Shown here: positions 34,503 through 43,019 of the stretch, piece by piece
How positions within the stretch are numbered: the first letter of the stretch is position 1
How the letters are laid out: the number at the start of each line of letters is the position of its first letter
Assembly (NCBI GenBank): GCA_036489315.1
Contig: DASXFZ010000055.1
Coordinates: 37,791 to 101,790, forward strand
DNA length: 64,000 bases
Direction of reading: 5' to 3'
DNA from: Candidatus Cybelea sp.
GTDB taxonomy: Bacteria > Vulcanimicrobiota > Vulcanimicrobiia > Vulcanimicrobiales > Vulcanimicrobiaceae
Notes under the pieces: generated by a model
The model's input: only the letters and a program-made list of their open reading frames with translations
Told to the model about the DNA's origin: nothing
Databases searched by the model: none
Program-made: the position numbers and the translations under genes

Positions 34503-37184
34503 GTGCGATTGGAAATCGCTCTCATGGCAAGAGATGCCGTCGCCGATTCCCCTTACTACGTCGGACGCGAAGCCGAGCTCGACTCCGTTCGCAGCCTAGT
34601 GCACGATGCCGCGCTGGGGGATGGGTCGGCTCTCGTCTGGCTCGGCGAACCGGGCATCGGGAAGTCGCGGCTCCTGCGCGAGTGTGCTAGAAACAGCCGC
34701 TCAGTCCAGCTCGTAAGCGTTCGCTGTGGGGCACCCGCGCAGTTCGGACCCGATCTTGCCTCGCAGCTAGCCGTTGCGTTTCGCGTGCCGCGCGAAGCGG
34801 ACGGCGGGCGAAAGCGTACGGCCGCTCTGCTCGAGGCGTTGGCGAAACGCGCGAGGCATCGGCCGGTCGCATTGCTGGTCGACGACGTCCATCTTGCCGA
34901 TGCGAGCGAACGTGCGACGCTAAATGGCCTCGTAGCACTGACGGGGCACCACCGGCTGGCCGTAGTCGGCACCGCCGAGGAAGATGGGTGGCGCGGCCGC
35001 ATCGTTGCGCGCCGCCTAAGCCCCCTCGACGAAGCCGCCACCGAAGTGCTGGTCCGGAGCCTCGCCGGCGTGCGCGCGCTCTCGAACGACGACGTGCATG
35101 AGATCGTTCGAACCGCCCAGGGAAACCCGCGGTTTGCGATCGAGCTTGTCCGCAACGCGCTCCAGCCGCGACGCGATGCGCCGCTCGTTCCCGAGAGCGC
35201 GCGAGCGGCGGCGGCGCAAATCCGCGCGGATCTGTCGCGAGCAGAGTTCGAGATCCTATCGGCGTGCAGTATCATCGGCGATACGTTTCGCGGCGAGTGG
35301 CTCCCGGAGATCGTCGACCGCCCGCGCATCGAGGTGGCCGACGCGTTACAGCGCGCCAGCGATCTCGGCGTACTCTTCGAGCAAGACGCTGCTTCCGGCT
35401 GGTTTGCCTTTCGGCGGGAGGCCTTACGCAAGGCGCTCTGTTCGGGTGTCGTCAGCATCAAACGTGAAATACTCCACCAGCGCGTCGTCCAGCGGCTCGG
35501 CGGCGAGCGCGAGGCGGACACGCGAACCGTCTCCCTTCTGGCGCACCACGCCGAAATCGTCGAAGACCACGAGTGTGCCGCGGCCTCGTTCATGCGGGCC
35601 GCCGATCAGTTTGGGGATTCGGCCGACTTCGCGGCGGCTGCGGAGTTTTACGTTCGCGCCGCCGCGCACGCGGAGCGCGGCGGCGCCAGGTGGGTCGCCT
35701 GCATGAAGCAGACGATGCGCTGCTATATCAATACGAGCGATTTCCGGCGCATGTCGTCGGTCGCTCGCTCTGTTGTCGAGACATTGGACGCGTCGCAGGA
35801 GGCCGAGACCGTCTCCAACGCCCTCGACTATCTCTTCTTGGCTCAACTGATCGAAGGAGACCTCGGTAATATCGAAGAGACGATCGCACGATTTGGGGAA
35901 CTCGGCCTTCCGAACAGCGAGAACCGCAAGTGGGTCGCGATGCTGACGCTAGCCTACTGGCTCTCATATACCGGGCGCCTCAGCGACGCCACTCGGCTTT
36001 TCACTAAAGTACCGTTCGATCGCCTTGAAAACGACGAAGCCCGGCTCCGCTATTTCATCGCAAAAGCTGAGATCGAAGCGCTCGTAACGCCGCTGCGCCG
36101 TACGCTCGCGGTGATCGACCAAGCCGTTGAAGCCGCGAACCGTATGCCCGCCCTACGCGCCGCGGTCTCCGCCTACGGCTCCGGCGTCGAAATCGCGTGT
36201 CGTTTCGGCGACCTGCGCCTCGCTCGCGAGTACGCCGAGCGCGCGGACGCGGTCGCGGCAAAGAGAGAGGGCACCGTCAACGATCTGCGCCATCGAGCGC
36301 TGAAGGAACGCATGCGAATTGCGCTGCTCGCCGGAGACGTGGCCGACGCCAAGCGGCTCTTCCACGAGCACGCGGCCTGGCGCGCATCGGGCCGCCATAG
36401 CGAAGCCTTCGATGCGAGCGCCGCGGTCACGATCGGCATGCGCTCCGGCGATCTTGCGCTCGTCGATGCGTTTTTCGACTCGCAGCTCCTGCACGATGCA
36501 ATCCGCGCGAACGACGCGGAATCTTGCGGAATGCTCCTCGCCGGCTTTGGCGAGGTGATGCAGGTTCGCGGCATGAGCAAAGACCTTCGCGGCGTCCTCG
36601 AGCGCTGCGTCAGCGAGGAGTTTATCGATCCATATACGGCGATTCAACTTTGGGCCGCGCGCGTCGCGGCGATCGGGTGCGCCGCCCGGGCCGTCGAACA
36701 GACCGAACGCTATTTCACCGCTGCGCTCGCGCCCAGCGCCCAGGCGCACGTTGCGTTCTGCAAAGCGACGCTCCTGAGCCGGCAGGGGCGACACGCTGCC
36801 GCTGCCGAGCTCGCCTCGAAGGCTGCGGCGCGATTTGGCGAGATCGGCTGGCGCCTCTATCAAGCCGGCGCGCTCGAGCTCGCGGGGAATCCACGCGCGG
36901 CCGCGCGCGTCTACGCCCAGTGCGGTGCGACGGCGGACGTCGCGCGTCTGGCCGCCGGCGAAACGTATAAAGCGAAGTACGCACCGTTCGGCGCACGCCT
37001 CTCCCCGCGCCAGCGCGAAGTGGCACGACTCGTTGCCGCGAAACGGTCGAACCGTGAGATCGCGACGGTCTTCGAGGTCAGCGTTCGGACGATCGAGCAC
37101 CACGTCGAAGCGGCCTTTAGCAAACTGGGAATACGCGCCCGCTGGGAGCTGACGCCGGAGATGCTCGATCCGCCGGCTACGTGA
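34503..37184 (+). CDS. LAL-type LuxR family regulator with AAA ATPase and helical repeats
   Basis: This 893-residue protein is MalT/LAL-like. Walker A is at about 48-55 (GEPGIGKS) and Walker B near 123-128 (ALLVDDV). A long helical-repeat middle follows. The C-terminal 60 residues are a LuxR helix-turn-helix (LSPRQREVARLVAAKRSNREI, then FEVSVRTIEHHVEAAFSKLG). Such proteins oligomerise with ATP and an inducer and activate transcription. The start is GTG 34503 or ATG 34524. The inducer is unknown. The palindrome at 34455 and the divergent propeller lipoprotein pair are the obvious local targets. Confidence 0.9.
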   Translation: MRLEIALMARDAVADSPYYVGREAELDSVRSLVHDAALGDGSALVWLGEPGIGKSRLLRECARNSRSVQLVSVRCGAPAQFGPDLASQLAVAFRVPREADGGRKRTAALLEALAKRARHRPVALLVDDVHLADASERATLNGLVALTGHHRLAVVGTAEEDGWRGRIVARRLSPLDEAATEVLVRSLAGVRALSNDDVHEIVRTAQGNPRFAIELVRNALQPRRDAPLVPESARAAAAQIRADLSRAEFEILSACSIIGDTFRGEWLPEIVDRPRIEVADALQRASDLGVLFEQDAASGWFAFRREALRKALCSGVVSIKREILHQRVVQRLGGEREADTRTVSLLAHHAEIVEDHECAAASFMRAADQFGDSADFAAAAEFYVRAAAHAERGGARWVACMKQTMRCYINTSDFRRMSSVARSVVETLDASQEAETVSNALDYLFLAQLIEGDLGNIEETIARFGELGLPNSENRKWVAMLTLAYWLSYTGRLSDATRLFTKVPFDRLENDEARLRYFIAKAEIEALVTPLRRTLAVIDQAVEAANRMPALRAAVSAYGSGVEIACRFGDLRLAREYAERADAVAAKREGTVNDLRHRALKERMRIALLAGDVADAKRLFHEHAAWRASGRHSEAFDASAAVTIGMRSGDLALVDAFFDSQLLHDAIRANDAESCGMLLAGFGEVMQVRGMSKDLRGVLERCVSEEFIDPYTAIQLWAARVAAIGCAARAVEQTERYFTAALAPSAQAHVAFCKATLLSRQGRHAAAAELASKAAARFGEIGWRLYQAGALELAGNPRAAARVYAQCGATADVARLAAGETYKAKYAPFGARLSPRQREVARLVAAKRSNREIATVFEVSVRTIEHHVEAAFSKLGIRARWELTPEMLDPPAT

Positions 37185-37761
37185 CCTCGGCCAGCGCGTC
37201 GACGAGCGGCTGCAGGTCGGCGACCGCGTGCTGCACGCGCGGATCTGCCGACGCGCGATACGCCTCAAGCAGCTCGCGATAGTTCCAAAGCGCCTGCTCC
37301 GGCGTTGAATGAAACCGATTCCAGACCGTCGGGCCGAAACGCTGCACGTCGCCCAGCGTCGCCCGCGCGTTGTGCAGCTTGTCCGCGGCGCTGACCAGAA
37401 GCACGGAAGAATCGCCGGTTTCGCGCAGATGCTCGTGGTAGCGCTCCTTACGAAACTGCCACGGCTCTTTCTGCCGCGGATCCTCGACCAGCGAGTCGGA
37501 ACATCCCTCGACGATGCCCGCGACCCGGCCCCCGAAACGCTCGCGAATTTCTTCGAGCACCGGTGCGCCGCCGCGATCCTCGGGCGCATCGTGCAGGAGC
37601 GCCGCGATCGCCTCCTCCTCGTCGCCGCCGTATTCGAGCACGAGGCTCGCGACCGCCAGCAGGTGGCTCAGGTAGGGAACTTCGGTGCCCTTCCGCCGCT
37701 GATTGCCGTGCACGCGGTTAGCATAGGCGACCGCGTCGTCGAATCGCTCGGAAAGCTTCAT
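37177..37761 (-). CDS. HD-domain small alarmone hydrolase (Mesh1/SpoT-hydrolase-like)
   Basis: This 194-residue single-domain protein matches the hydrolase half of RelA/SpoT, which removes pyrophosphate from (p)ppGpp. The metal and substrate motifs are in order: R22-R23-K24-G, His33 (PYLSHLL), His57-Asp58 (LLHD), Glu61-Asp62, and Asp127 (SAADKLHNAR). There is no synthetase, TGS or ACT domain. It overlaps the convergent LAL regulator gene by 8 bases. Other HD phosphohydrolase activities remain possible. Confidence 0.85.
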   Translation of the reverse strand: MKLSERFDDAVAYANRVHGNQRRKGTEVPYLSHLLAVASLVLEYGGDEEEAIAALLHDAPEDRGGAPVLEEIRERFGGRVAGIVEGCSDSLVEDPRQKEPWQFRKERYHEHLRETGDSSVLLVSAADKLHNARATLGDVQRFGPTVWNRFHSTPEQALWNYRELLEAYRASADPRVQHAVADLQPLVDALAEVT

Positions 37762-37835
37762 TATGGCGCTCTTCGAAACGGACGTTCTCGTGGCCTACGG
37801 CGCAGACTTGGAAGCAAAGGAGTGGATGCCCGAAC

Positions 37836-38657
37836 ATGTTTGAGAACTTGACGACCAGACCCGACCCGCTCATCTATTTCGTCATCGTCTTCCCGATCTC
37901 GCTGCTGGCGCTTGCCGGCGGCTATTTCTACTCCGCAAGATCGCGATGGAATCAGCACGACAAGGCCGGTTGGGCATACGGCTTGGGACAGGCGGCGATC
38001 TTCGCGCTGATCGCGCTGATTCTGGGCTTCTCCTTCTCGTTTGCGGCCGGCCGGTACGAGGCTCGCCGGAGCCTCGTCGTGACCGAGGCCGACGCCATTC
38101 GAACCGCGTTTCTGCGCGCCGCGTTCCTGCCCGGGGCGCAGAGCGTTCCCTTCCGGCACGCGCTCGTCGAGTATACGCGCGCGCGGCTCAAGAGCTACGA
38201 CGAAGTCGAAGATCCCAACGCCGAGCGGGCCGCGATCGACGAGGGTAAGCAGCTGCAAGGCGAGCTCTGGACGATGGCGACGAACGCGGTCTTGCGCGAT
38301 CCGCGCAGTACGCTCTTTGCCGACGTAACGCGCTCGGTCGTCGAGACGATCAACGCCTCCGAAGAGCAGCTCGCCGCATTGAGCAACCACGTGCCGCGGC
38401 CGATCATCTTCATCATCGTCCTCTGCACGATCGTCGGGGCGTTTCTTTTCGGATTGACCTTCGGCTACGCTAAGGAGCCGCATGCCCTGCTCTCGGCGAT
38501 CTTCTGCCTCTTATTTGCGGCGACGGTCTTTACGATCGTCGACCTCGACCACCCGCAAGGAGGCTTCATCGCCGTCGACGTGGCGCCGCTGCAGTCGCTG
38601 CTCGAAGACATGACCAACTCGCCGGCAACGCGGCTGATCCGCTCGCAGGTTCGCTAG
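37836..38657 (+). CDS. DUF4239 (bestrophin-like) membrane protein
   Basis: This 273-residue protein has hydrophobic segments near 13-31, 50-68, 188-208 and 215-232, with a long helical loop between the second and third. The loop carries the family mark VVTEADAIRTAFLRAAFLP. DUF4239 proteins are distantly like bestrophin anion channels; their function is untested as far as I know. The gene is divergent from the alarmone hydrolase gene and convergent with the STAS gene. Confidence 0.82.
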   Translation: MFENLTTRPDPLIYFVIVFPISLLALAGGYFYSARSRWNQHDKAGWAYGLGQAAIFALIALILGFSFSFAAGRYEARRSLVVTEADAIRTAFLRAAFLPGAQSVPFRHALVEYTRARLKSYDEVEDPNAERAAIDEGKQLQGELWTMATNAVLRDPRSTLFADVTRSVVETINASEEQLAALSNHVPRPIIFIIVLCTIVGAFLFGLTFGYAKEPHALLSAIFCLLFAATVFTIVDLDHPQGGFIAVDVAPLQSLLEDMTNSPATRLIRSQVR

Positions 38658-38666
38658 AAATGTGCT

Positions 38667-38969
38667 TCAGAAGTTGAGGTCGGGCTCGCCCGCGAAGCGG
38701 AAGAGCCGGTCGAACTTCACGATGTCGAGGATCCGCTTAACGTTGGGGCGGATGTTGATCAGCGTGACCGGAAAATCTTTGAAACGAAAGTGCAGCAGCG
38801 CGAGCTGGTGCAGAAACGTCGAATCGATGTATGTCACTCGGCTCATGTCGACCGACGCCGGCCCGTCGGGCACCAGGCGCGCAAAGAGCGCGGCGACCTC
38901 TTCCTTTCGGCTGAGATCGTATTCGCCGTCGAGTTCGACGCGGCGAAGAGCGTGGGAACGCAAAGCCAA
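38667..38969 (-). CDS. STAS-domain anti-sigma factor antagonist-like protein
   Basis: This protein of about 100 residues has the STAS fold: VELDGEYDLSRKEEVAALF, then VDMSRVTYIDSTFLHQL, whose D-S-x-x-L places a Ser where SpoIIAA-like antagonists are phosphorylated. It ends with a typical region (LIINIRP-like NIRPNVKRILDIVKFDRLF). I chose TTG 38969 because the domain begins there; the frame is open upstream without good starts. No kinase or anti-sigma gene is adjacent. Confidence 0.8.
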   Translation of the reverse strand: MALRSHALRRVELDGEYDLSRKEEVAALFARLVPDGPASVDMSRVTYIDSTFLHQLALLHFRFKDFPVTLINIRPNVKRILDIVKFDRLFRFAGEPDLNF

Positions 38970-39117
38970 GCAATGGTAGCACCGTCTCTCCGAGCAAATC
39001 CTTGAAGCAACCTGGGAACCCAACAGGGCCTCGCCGATCGTGCGAAGGAAGTCGGGGCATGAGAACGCCGACTCCGGCGCCCGGGCCGGCCTCCACGCCC
39101 GGTCCTTCGGAAGCGTT

Positions 39118-39480
39118 TTGGAAGCGCTAAGCCGCGACGAGTTCGAGCGGGTCGTTGAGGAGGCGCTGGAATCACTTCCGCAGCGCTTCAACGACCTCAT
39201 CAAGAACGTGGCCATCGCGGTCGAGGAGGAGCCGACCGACGAAGACTTCGAGAGCACGGAAGGGGAGGACGATGACGAGCTGCTCGGCATCTATCGCGGC
39301 GTCGCCCTCACCGAACGATCGCACGACGCCCCGCTTCTTCCCGACGAAATCGCCGTCTTCCGCGGCCCGATCAACCGCGTCGCGCGCAACCGCGCCGAAG
39401 CGGTAGACGAGGTGCGCGAGACGCTGATTCACGAGCTCGGCCACTATTTCGGGCTCTGCGATGAGGAGATGCCCTACTAA
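39118..39480 (+). CDS. zincin-like metallopeptidase family protein (DUF1025-type)
   Basis: This protein of about 120 residues has the zinc motif HELGHYFGL near its C-terminus and the family core EEALESLPQRFNDLIKNVAIAVEEEP. The linker LLGIYRGVALTERS and DEIAVFRGP are also typical of this small family. I chose TTG 39118, where family members usually begin; GTG 39040 is in frame but adds an unconserved stretch. The family's biological role is unclear. Confidence 0.82.
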   Translation: MEALSRDEFERVVEEALESLPQRFNDLIKNVAIAVEEEPTDEDFESTEGEDDDELLGIYRGVALTERSHDAPLLPDEIAVFRGPINRVARNRAEAVDEVRETLIHELGHYFGLCDEEMPY

Positions 39481-39498
39481 AAGAGCGAACCTGGCGGC

Positions 39499-40368
39499 GT
39501 GGCCAAGCTAAAATCGGTCGTCGTCCGGCAATTCGAGCCGCGAGATATCGCACCGTGCGGACGGATTTGTTACGAAGCCTTTCGTGCGATCGCGCAGCGG
39601 CACGGCTTCCCGCCCGATTTGCCGAGCTCCGAGGCCGGCGCCGGCATCATGGAGACGCTCCACGACAGTCCCGGATTTTACGGCGTCGTCGCCGAGCGCG
39701 ACGGCGCGGTCATCGGCAGCAACTGGCTCGACGAACGCAACGCGATATCGGGGATCGGCCCCATCACGATCGATCCAGCAGTCCAGGACGGCGGCCTCGG
39801 GCGCCGGCTGATGGACGCGGTGATCGAGCGCAGCGACGCGCGCGGCTTCCCCGGCGTGCGCCTCGTGCAAGCGGCCTATCACTCACGTTCGCTCTCGCTT
39901 TACACCAAACTGGGCTTCGCGTCGCGCGAAGAGCTCGCCGTGATGGATGGCGACGCGGCGGACTCGAACCTAACGGGCTACACCGTTCGTCCTCTCAGAC
40001 CCGATGATCTGCGCGCGTGCAACGAGATATGCACGGGCGTGCACGGCTTCGATCGGGGCGCGGAGCTTGCGGCCGCCGCCGCGGCGAACGCGGCGTTCGT
40101 CGCCGAACGCGAGGGCGCAATCCGCGCGTACACCTCGGGCCTGGGTTACTTCGGTCACTCTGCCGGCGAGACGACCGACGCTATCTGCGCGCTGCTGTTG
40201 ACCGTCCCCCGGCTGCCGAGCCTCGGTGTGCTCGTGCCGATTCGCAACTACCGGCTCTTTCGCTGGTGCTTGGATCACGGCATGCGGGTCCTCATGACGA
40301 TGACGCTCATGTCGCGCGGGCTGTATCAGGAACCCTCCGGCCCATATCTCCCATCCATCTTGTACTAG
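39499..40368 (+). CDS. GNAT acetyltransferase with two GNAT-like halves
   Basis: This 289-residue protein starts at GTG 39499. The first half (to about 150) is a full GNAT domain with the acetyl-CoA loop ITIDPAVQDGGLGRRLMDAV and SLYTKLGFASRE. The second half (from about 158, VRPLRPDDLRACNEIC) is a degenerate GNAT repeat with weaker CoA-binding features. The substrate is unknown. Its stop overlaps the next gene's GTG (TAGTG), so it leads a coupled three-gene operon. Confidence 0.85.
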   Translation: MAKLKSVVVRQFEPRDIAPCGRICYEAFRAIAQRHGFPPDLPSSEAGAGIMETLHDSPGFYGVVAERDGAVIGSNWLDERNAISGIGPITIDPAVQDGGLGRRLMDAVIERSDARGFPGVRLVQAAYHSRSLSLYTKLGFASREELAVMDGDAADSNLTGYTVRPLRPDDLRACNEICTGVHGFDRGAELAAAAAANAAFVAEREGAIRAYTSGLGYFGHSAGETTDAICALLLTVPRLPSLGVLVPIRNYRLFRWCLDHGMRVLMTMTLMSRGLYQEPSGPYLPSILY

Positions 40369-41111
40369 TGAGCGCGTTGCGGCGGCTCGTCCGCGGTTAT
40401 TCCGACCTCTTCAACGGCTTCAGCAATCTAATCGCCGCGCTCCTCATATGCCTGCTCGGAGCGCTCCTGTGGGATCGCGGCCGCGCGATGGAGCTGGACT
40501 TTGCATCATTCGGCATGGGAGCAATCTTCTTCAGAAACGAGCTCGATACGCTGGGACTAGCGACTCTGGCCGTCGCGTTTACCGCCGTCGCCGCCCGCCT
40601 CATGCAAAGCTCACGATCGTCCCGCAAGTCGCAGCACGTACGGCAGCTGCTCGCGGTATTAGGCCACGCCCTCACGATGACCAGCGACGGCGCGACGATT
40701 CGCGTGGCGTGCCGGCTCTACGACCGCAAAACCAAGAGGCTGCTCCCGTACGAGACTTGGAGCATGCACCGCCACGCGGATACGTACGATCCAATCCCCT
40801 GCCAAGGCCCCGACTCCGAGAAGTTTGTCGTCGTGCGAGCCTTCAAAGGGAACTGGATCGACAAAAACGACGTACATATCAACGGCGACTATCCGCCCAA
40901 CGTAAGAGTCTGGCAGGAGCTCAAAAGCGTGCTGGCCGCGCCGATCAGGAGCTTCGAATCGTCGGACCACGAGACCGCGCCGCTCGGGACGCTTTCGTGC
41001 GACAGCAACAAGTCGCTGGTTGAGAGCCGTTTCCACGATCAAGCCGCGATGGACATGGCGTCCGTCTCCGCAGCCTACATCTACGAGATATTGACCGGAG
41101 GTTGGGCATGA
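40368..41111 (+). CDS. two-TM protein with a GAF-like cytoplasmic domain, coupled to a cytidine deaminase
   Basis: This 247-residue protein starts at GTG 40368. Membrane segments lie at about 18-36 and 62-79. From about 92 to the end I see a GAF-like domain (RQLLAVLGHALTMTSDGATI, then VLAAPIRSFESS, PLGTLSCDSNKS, and a final helix SVSAAYIYEIL). GAF domains bind small ligands such as nucleotides. It is translated in overlap with both its upstream acetyltransferase and its downstream cytidine deaminase. Similar 2TM-sensor arrangements occur in bacterial conflict systems, but assigning this one is inference. Confidence 0.72.
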   Translation: MSALRRLVRGYSDLFNGFSNLIAALLICLLGALLWDRGRAMELDFASFGMGAIFFRNELDTLGLATLAVAFTAVAARLMQSSRSSRKSQHVRQLLAVLGHALTMTSDGATIRVACRLYDRKTKRLLPYETWSMHRHADTYDPIPCQGPDSEKFVVVRAFKGNWIDKNDVHINGDYPPNVRVWQELKSVLAAPIRSFESSDHETAPLGTLSCDSNKSLVESRFHDQAAMDMASVSAAYIYEILTGGWA

Positions 41112-41503
41112 ACAGCGACACGGAGTTGCTCGCAGCGGCAGATGCAGCGCGAAAGAACGCTTCTGCCGAATTTTCACACTTTACGGTTGGTGCGGCCCTC
41201 GAAACCGCCGATGGCCAAATCGTAACCGGGGCAAACATCGAAAATTCTTCCTACGGCTTGACGATGTGTGCCGAGCGCGTCGCGCTCTTCAAGGCGCTTT
41301 CCGACGGGCACCGCGAATTCAAAAGACTTCTCATCGTATCAGAAGATAACAGAGGCGTCGTGCCGTGCGGAGCGTGCCGCCAGGTCGTGTGGGAGTTTTG
41401 CGGAGATATCGAGGTGCTGTCGGCTGTACCCGGAGAGGTCGTACAGCGCTACAAGATGGAAGCCCTTTTACCAACTCCTTTTGACGCACGGAGCCTGCAA
41501 TAG
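41108..41503 (+). CDS. cdd: cytidine deaminase (tetrameric, zinc)
   Basis: This 131-residue enzyme deaminates cytidine or deoxycytidine. Zinc ligands are Cys54 (in C-A-E with the catalytic Glu56), Cys87 and Cys90 (PCGACRQ). Substrate-binding GANIENSSYGL is intact, and the length fits the tetrameric class. ATG 41108 overlaps the GAF-like gene's stop (ATGA). Its ordinary role is pyrimidine salvage. The coupling to a membrane sensor gene instead of salvage genes is unusual. Confidence 0.93.
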   Translation: MNSDTELLAAADAARKNASAEFSHFTVGAALETADGQIVTGANIENSSYGLTMCAERVALFKALSDGHREFKRLLIVSEDNRGVVPCGACRQVVWEFCGDIEVLSAVPGEVVQRYKMEALLPTPFDARSLQ

Positions 41504-41521
41504 ACGGCCTCCGCACCGTGG

Positions 41522-41638
41522 TTACTTGAAAAGATTGACTGCGTTACGGAGCGTCAGCGCAACTCCCCAAGCAAGCGGTATACCAACCCAAAGCCAAGCG
41601 AGCACGAGTGCGACGGTGTAACTCCTAGTCTGCTGCAT
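41522..41638 (-). CDS. MFS transporter small subunit (38 residues)
   Basis: This small gene encodes MQQTRSYTVALVLAWLWVGI and continues to a LAWGV segment and TLRNAVNLFK, giving one membrane helix. It overlaps the 3' end of the transporter gene by 14 bases on the same strand. A small one-helix protein of this kind (W-L-W-V-G-I-P-L-A-W-G-V) is a known companion of oxalate/formate antiporter-like MFS proteins. It supports that assignment for its neighbour. Confidence 0.75.
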   Translation of the reverse strand: MQQTRSYTVALVLAWLWVGIPLAWGVALTLRNAVNLFK

Positions 41639-42978
41639 GCTGCGTCTCCAGATAACGGCGTTCGTCCACGGGTCGCACGGCGAGATTACAAAGCAATCCA
41701 ACGACGAGCAGCCCGGCCATCACGTACATGGTGACGGAGTACGCGTCGGCTTTCGCAACGCCGTGATTGATCTGATATTCGCGAATGTAGTTGAAGAGCA
41801 CGGGCCCGAGCACGCCCGCGGCAGACCACGCGGTGAGCAGCGCTCCGTGAATCGCGCCGACGTTGACGGTGCCGAAGAGATCGCGCAGATAGGCTGGGAT
41901 CGTCGCGAAGCCGCCGCCGTACATGCTGATTATGATCAGGAACGCGAGCACGAAGAGCACGATCGCGTGCATGTGCCCGAAGCTCGGCGCGAGCACGTAG
42001 AGTATCGCGCCGAGGATGAAGAATATGGTATAGGTCGTCTTGCGTCCCATGAAATCCGACGCGGAGGCCCAGCCGATGCGGCCGGCCATATTGAAGATGC
42101 TCATGAGCCCCACGAAGCCCGCGGCGGCAACCGCGGTTACCCCGAACATCTCCTGAATCATCAGCGAGGCTTGGCCGAGCACGCCGATGCCGGCGGTGAC
42201 GTTCAAACAGAGCACGAACCAGAGCACGTAGAACTGCGGCGTGCGCAAGCGCTTGCTCGAGCACGACGTTGCGCGTCGTAACGAGGCCGTGGGAGGCGGT
42301 AGGCGCGACGTACCCTTGCGGCTGCCAGTTCTCGGGTGGAACGCGCACGATCATCGAGCCGGCGAACATCCAAACGAAGTAGACGATCGCGAGCACGATC
42401 ATCGTCTGCGCGACGCCGGTATTCGCTGCATTAGCGAAATGCTTCATTAGCAGCACGGAGAGTGGCGCACCGATCAGCGCGCCTCCGCCAAAGCCCATGA
42501 TCGCGGTTCCCGTCGCCAGACCAGGCCGGTCTGGAAACCACTTTACGAGCGTCGAGACCGGCGAGATATAACCGATGCCCAAGCCGCAGCCGCCGATCAC
42601 GCCGTAGCCGAGATAGACGAGCCACAGCTGATGCGCGTCGATGCCGAGGCTCGCGACGACCAAACCGATGCAGAAGCAAAGCGCCGCAACGAACATCGCC
42701 GCACGCGGGCCGGCACGCTCGACCCACTTGCCGAACACGGCCGACGAGAGTCCGAGAAAGACGATCGCGATGCTGAAGATCCAGCCAATCGGCGGCACCG
42801 ACCAATCGGTTGCCGCGGGCGCGGTGATGCCGATCGCCTGCGACATCGGCTTGGTGAAGACGCTAAATGCATACACCTCGCCGATGCAAAGGTGGATACA
42901 GAGCGCCGCGGGCGGAACGAGCCAGCGATTGAAGCCGGGGTTTGCAATCGAGCGTGAACGATCGAAGAATGCCGCCAT
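41625..42978 (-). pseudogene. OxlT-like MFS transporter with a single-base frameshift
   Basis: The N-terminal 240 residues (ATG 42978) read as an MFS antiporter: NRWLVPPAALCIHLCIGEVYAFSV, GYISPVSTLVKWFPDRPGLA and GFGGGALIGAPLS. Near 42247 the homology moves to another frame, where RTPQFYVLWFVLCLNVTAG and SIFNMAGRIGWASASDFMGRK complete the second half to the stop at 41625. Removing one base from GCGCTTGCGCACG would restore the frame. The family moves oxalate, formate or similar acids. Both halves look well conserved, so a sequence error or a very recent mutation is likely. Confidence 0.85.
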
Positions 42979-43019
42979 GGCTGACGGTTCTTTTTGCGGG
43001 CGAGGGGCCCTGCAGTTTC

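Noticed and set aside
36153..37589. 478-codon open frame on the minus strand
   Set aside because: It is antisense to the 3' half of the LAL regulator and runs into the alarmone hydrolase gene in a different frame.
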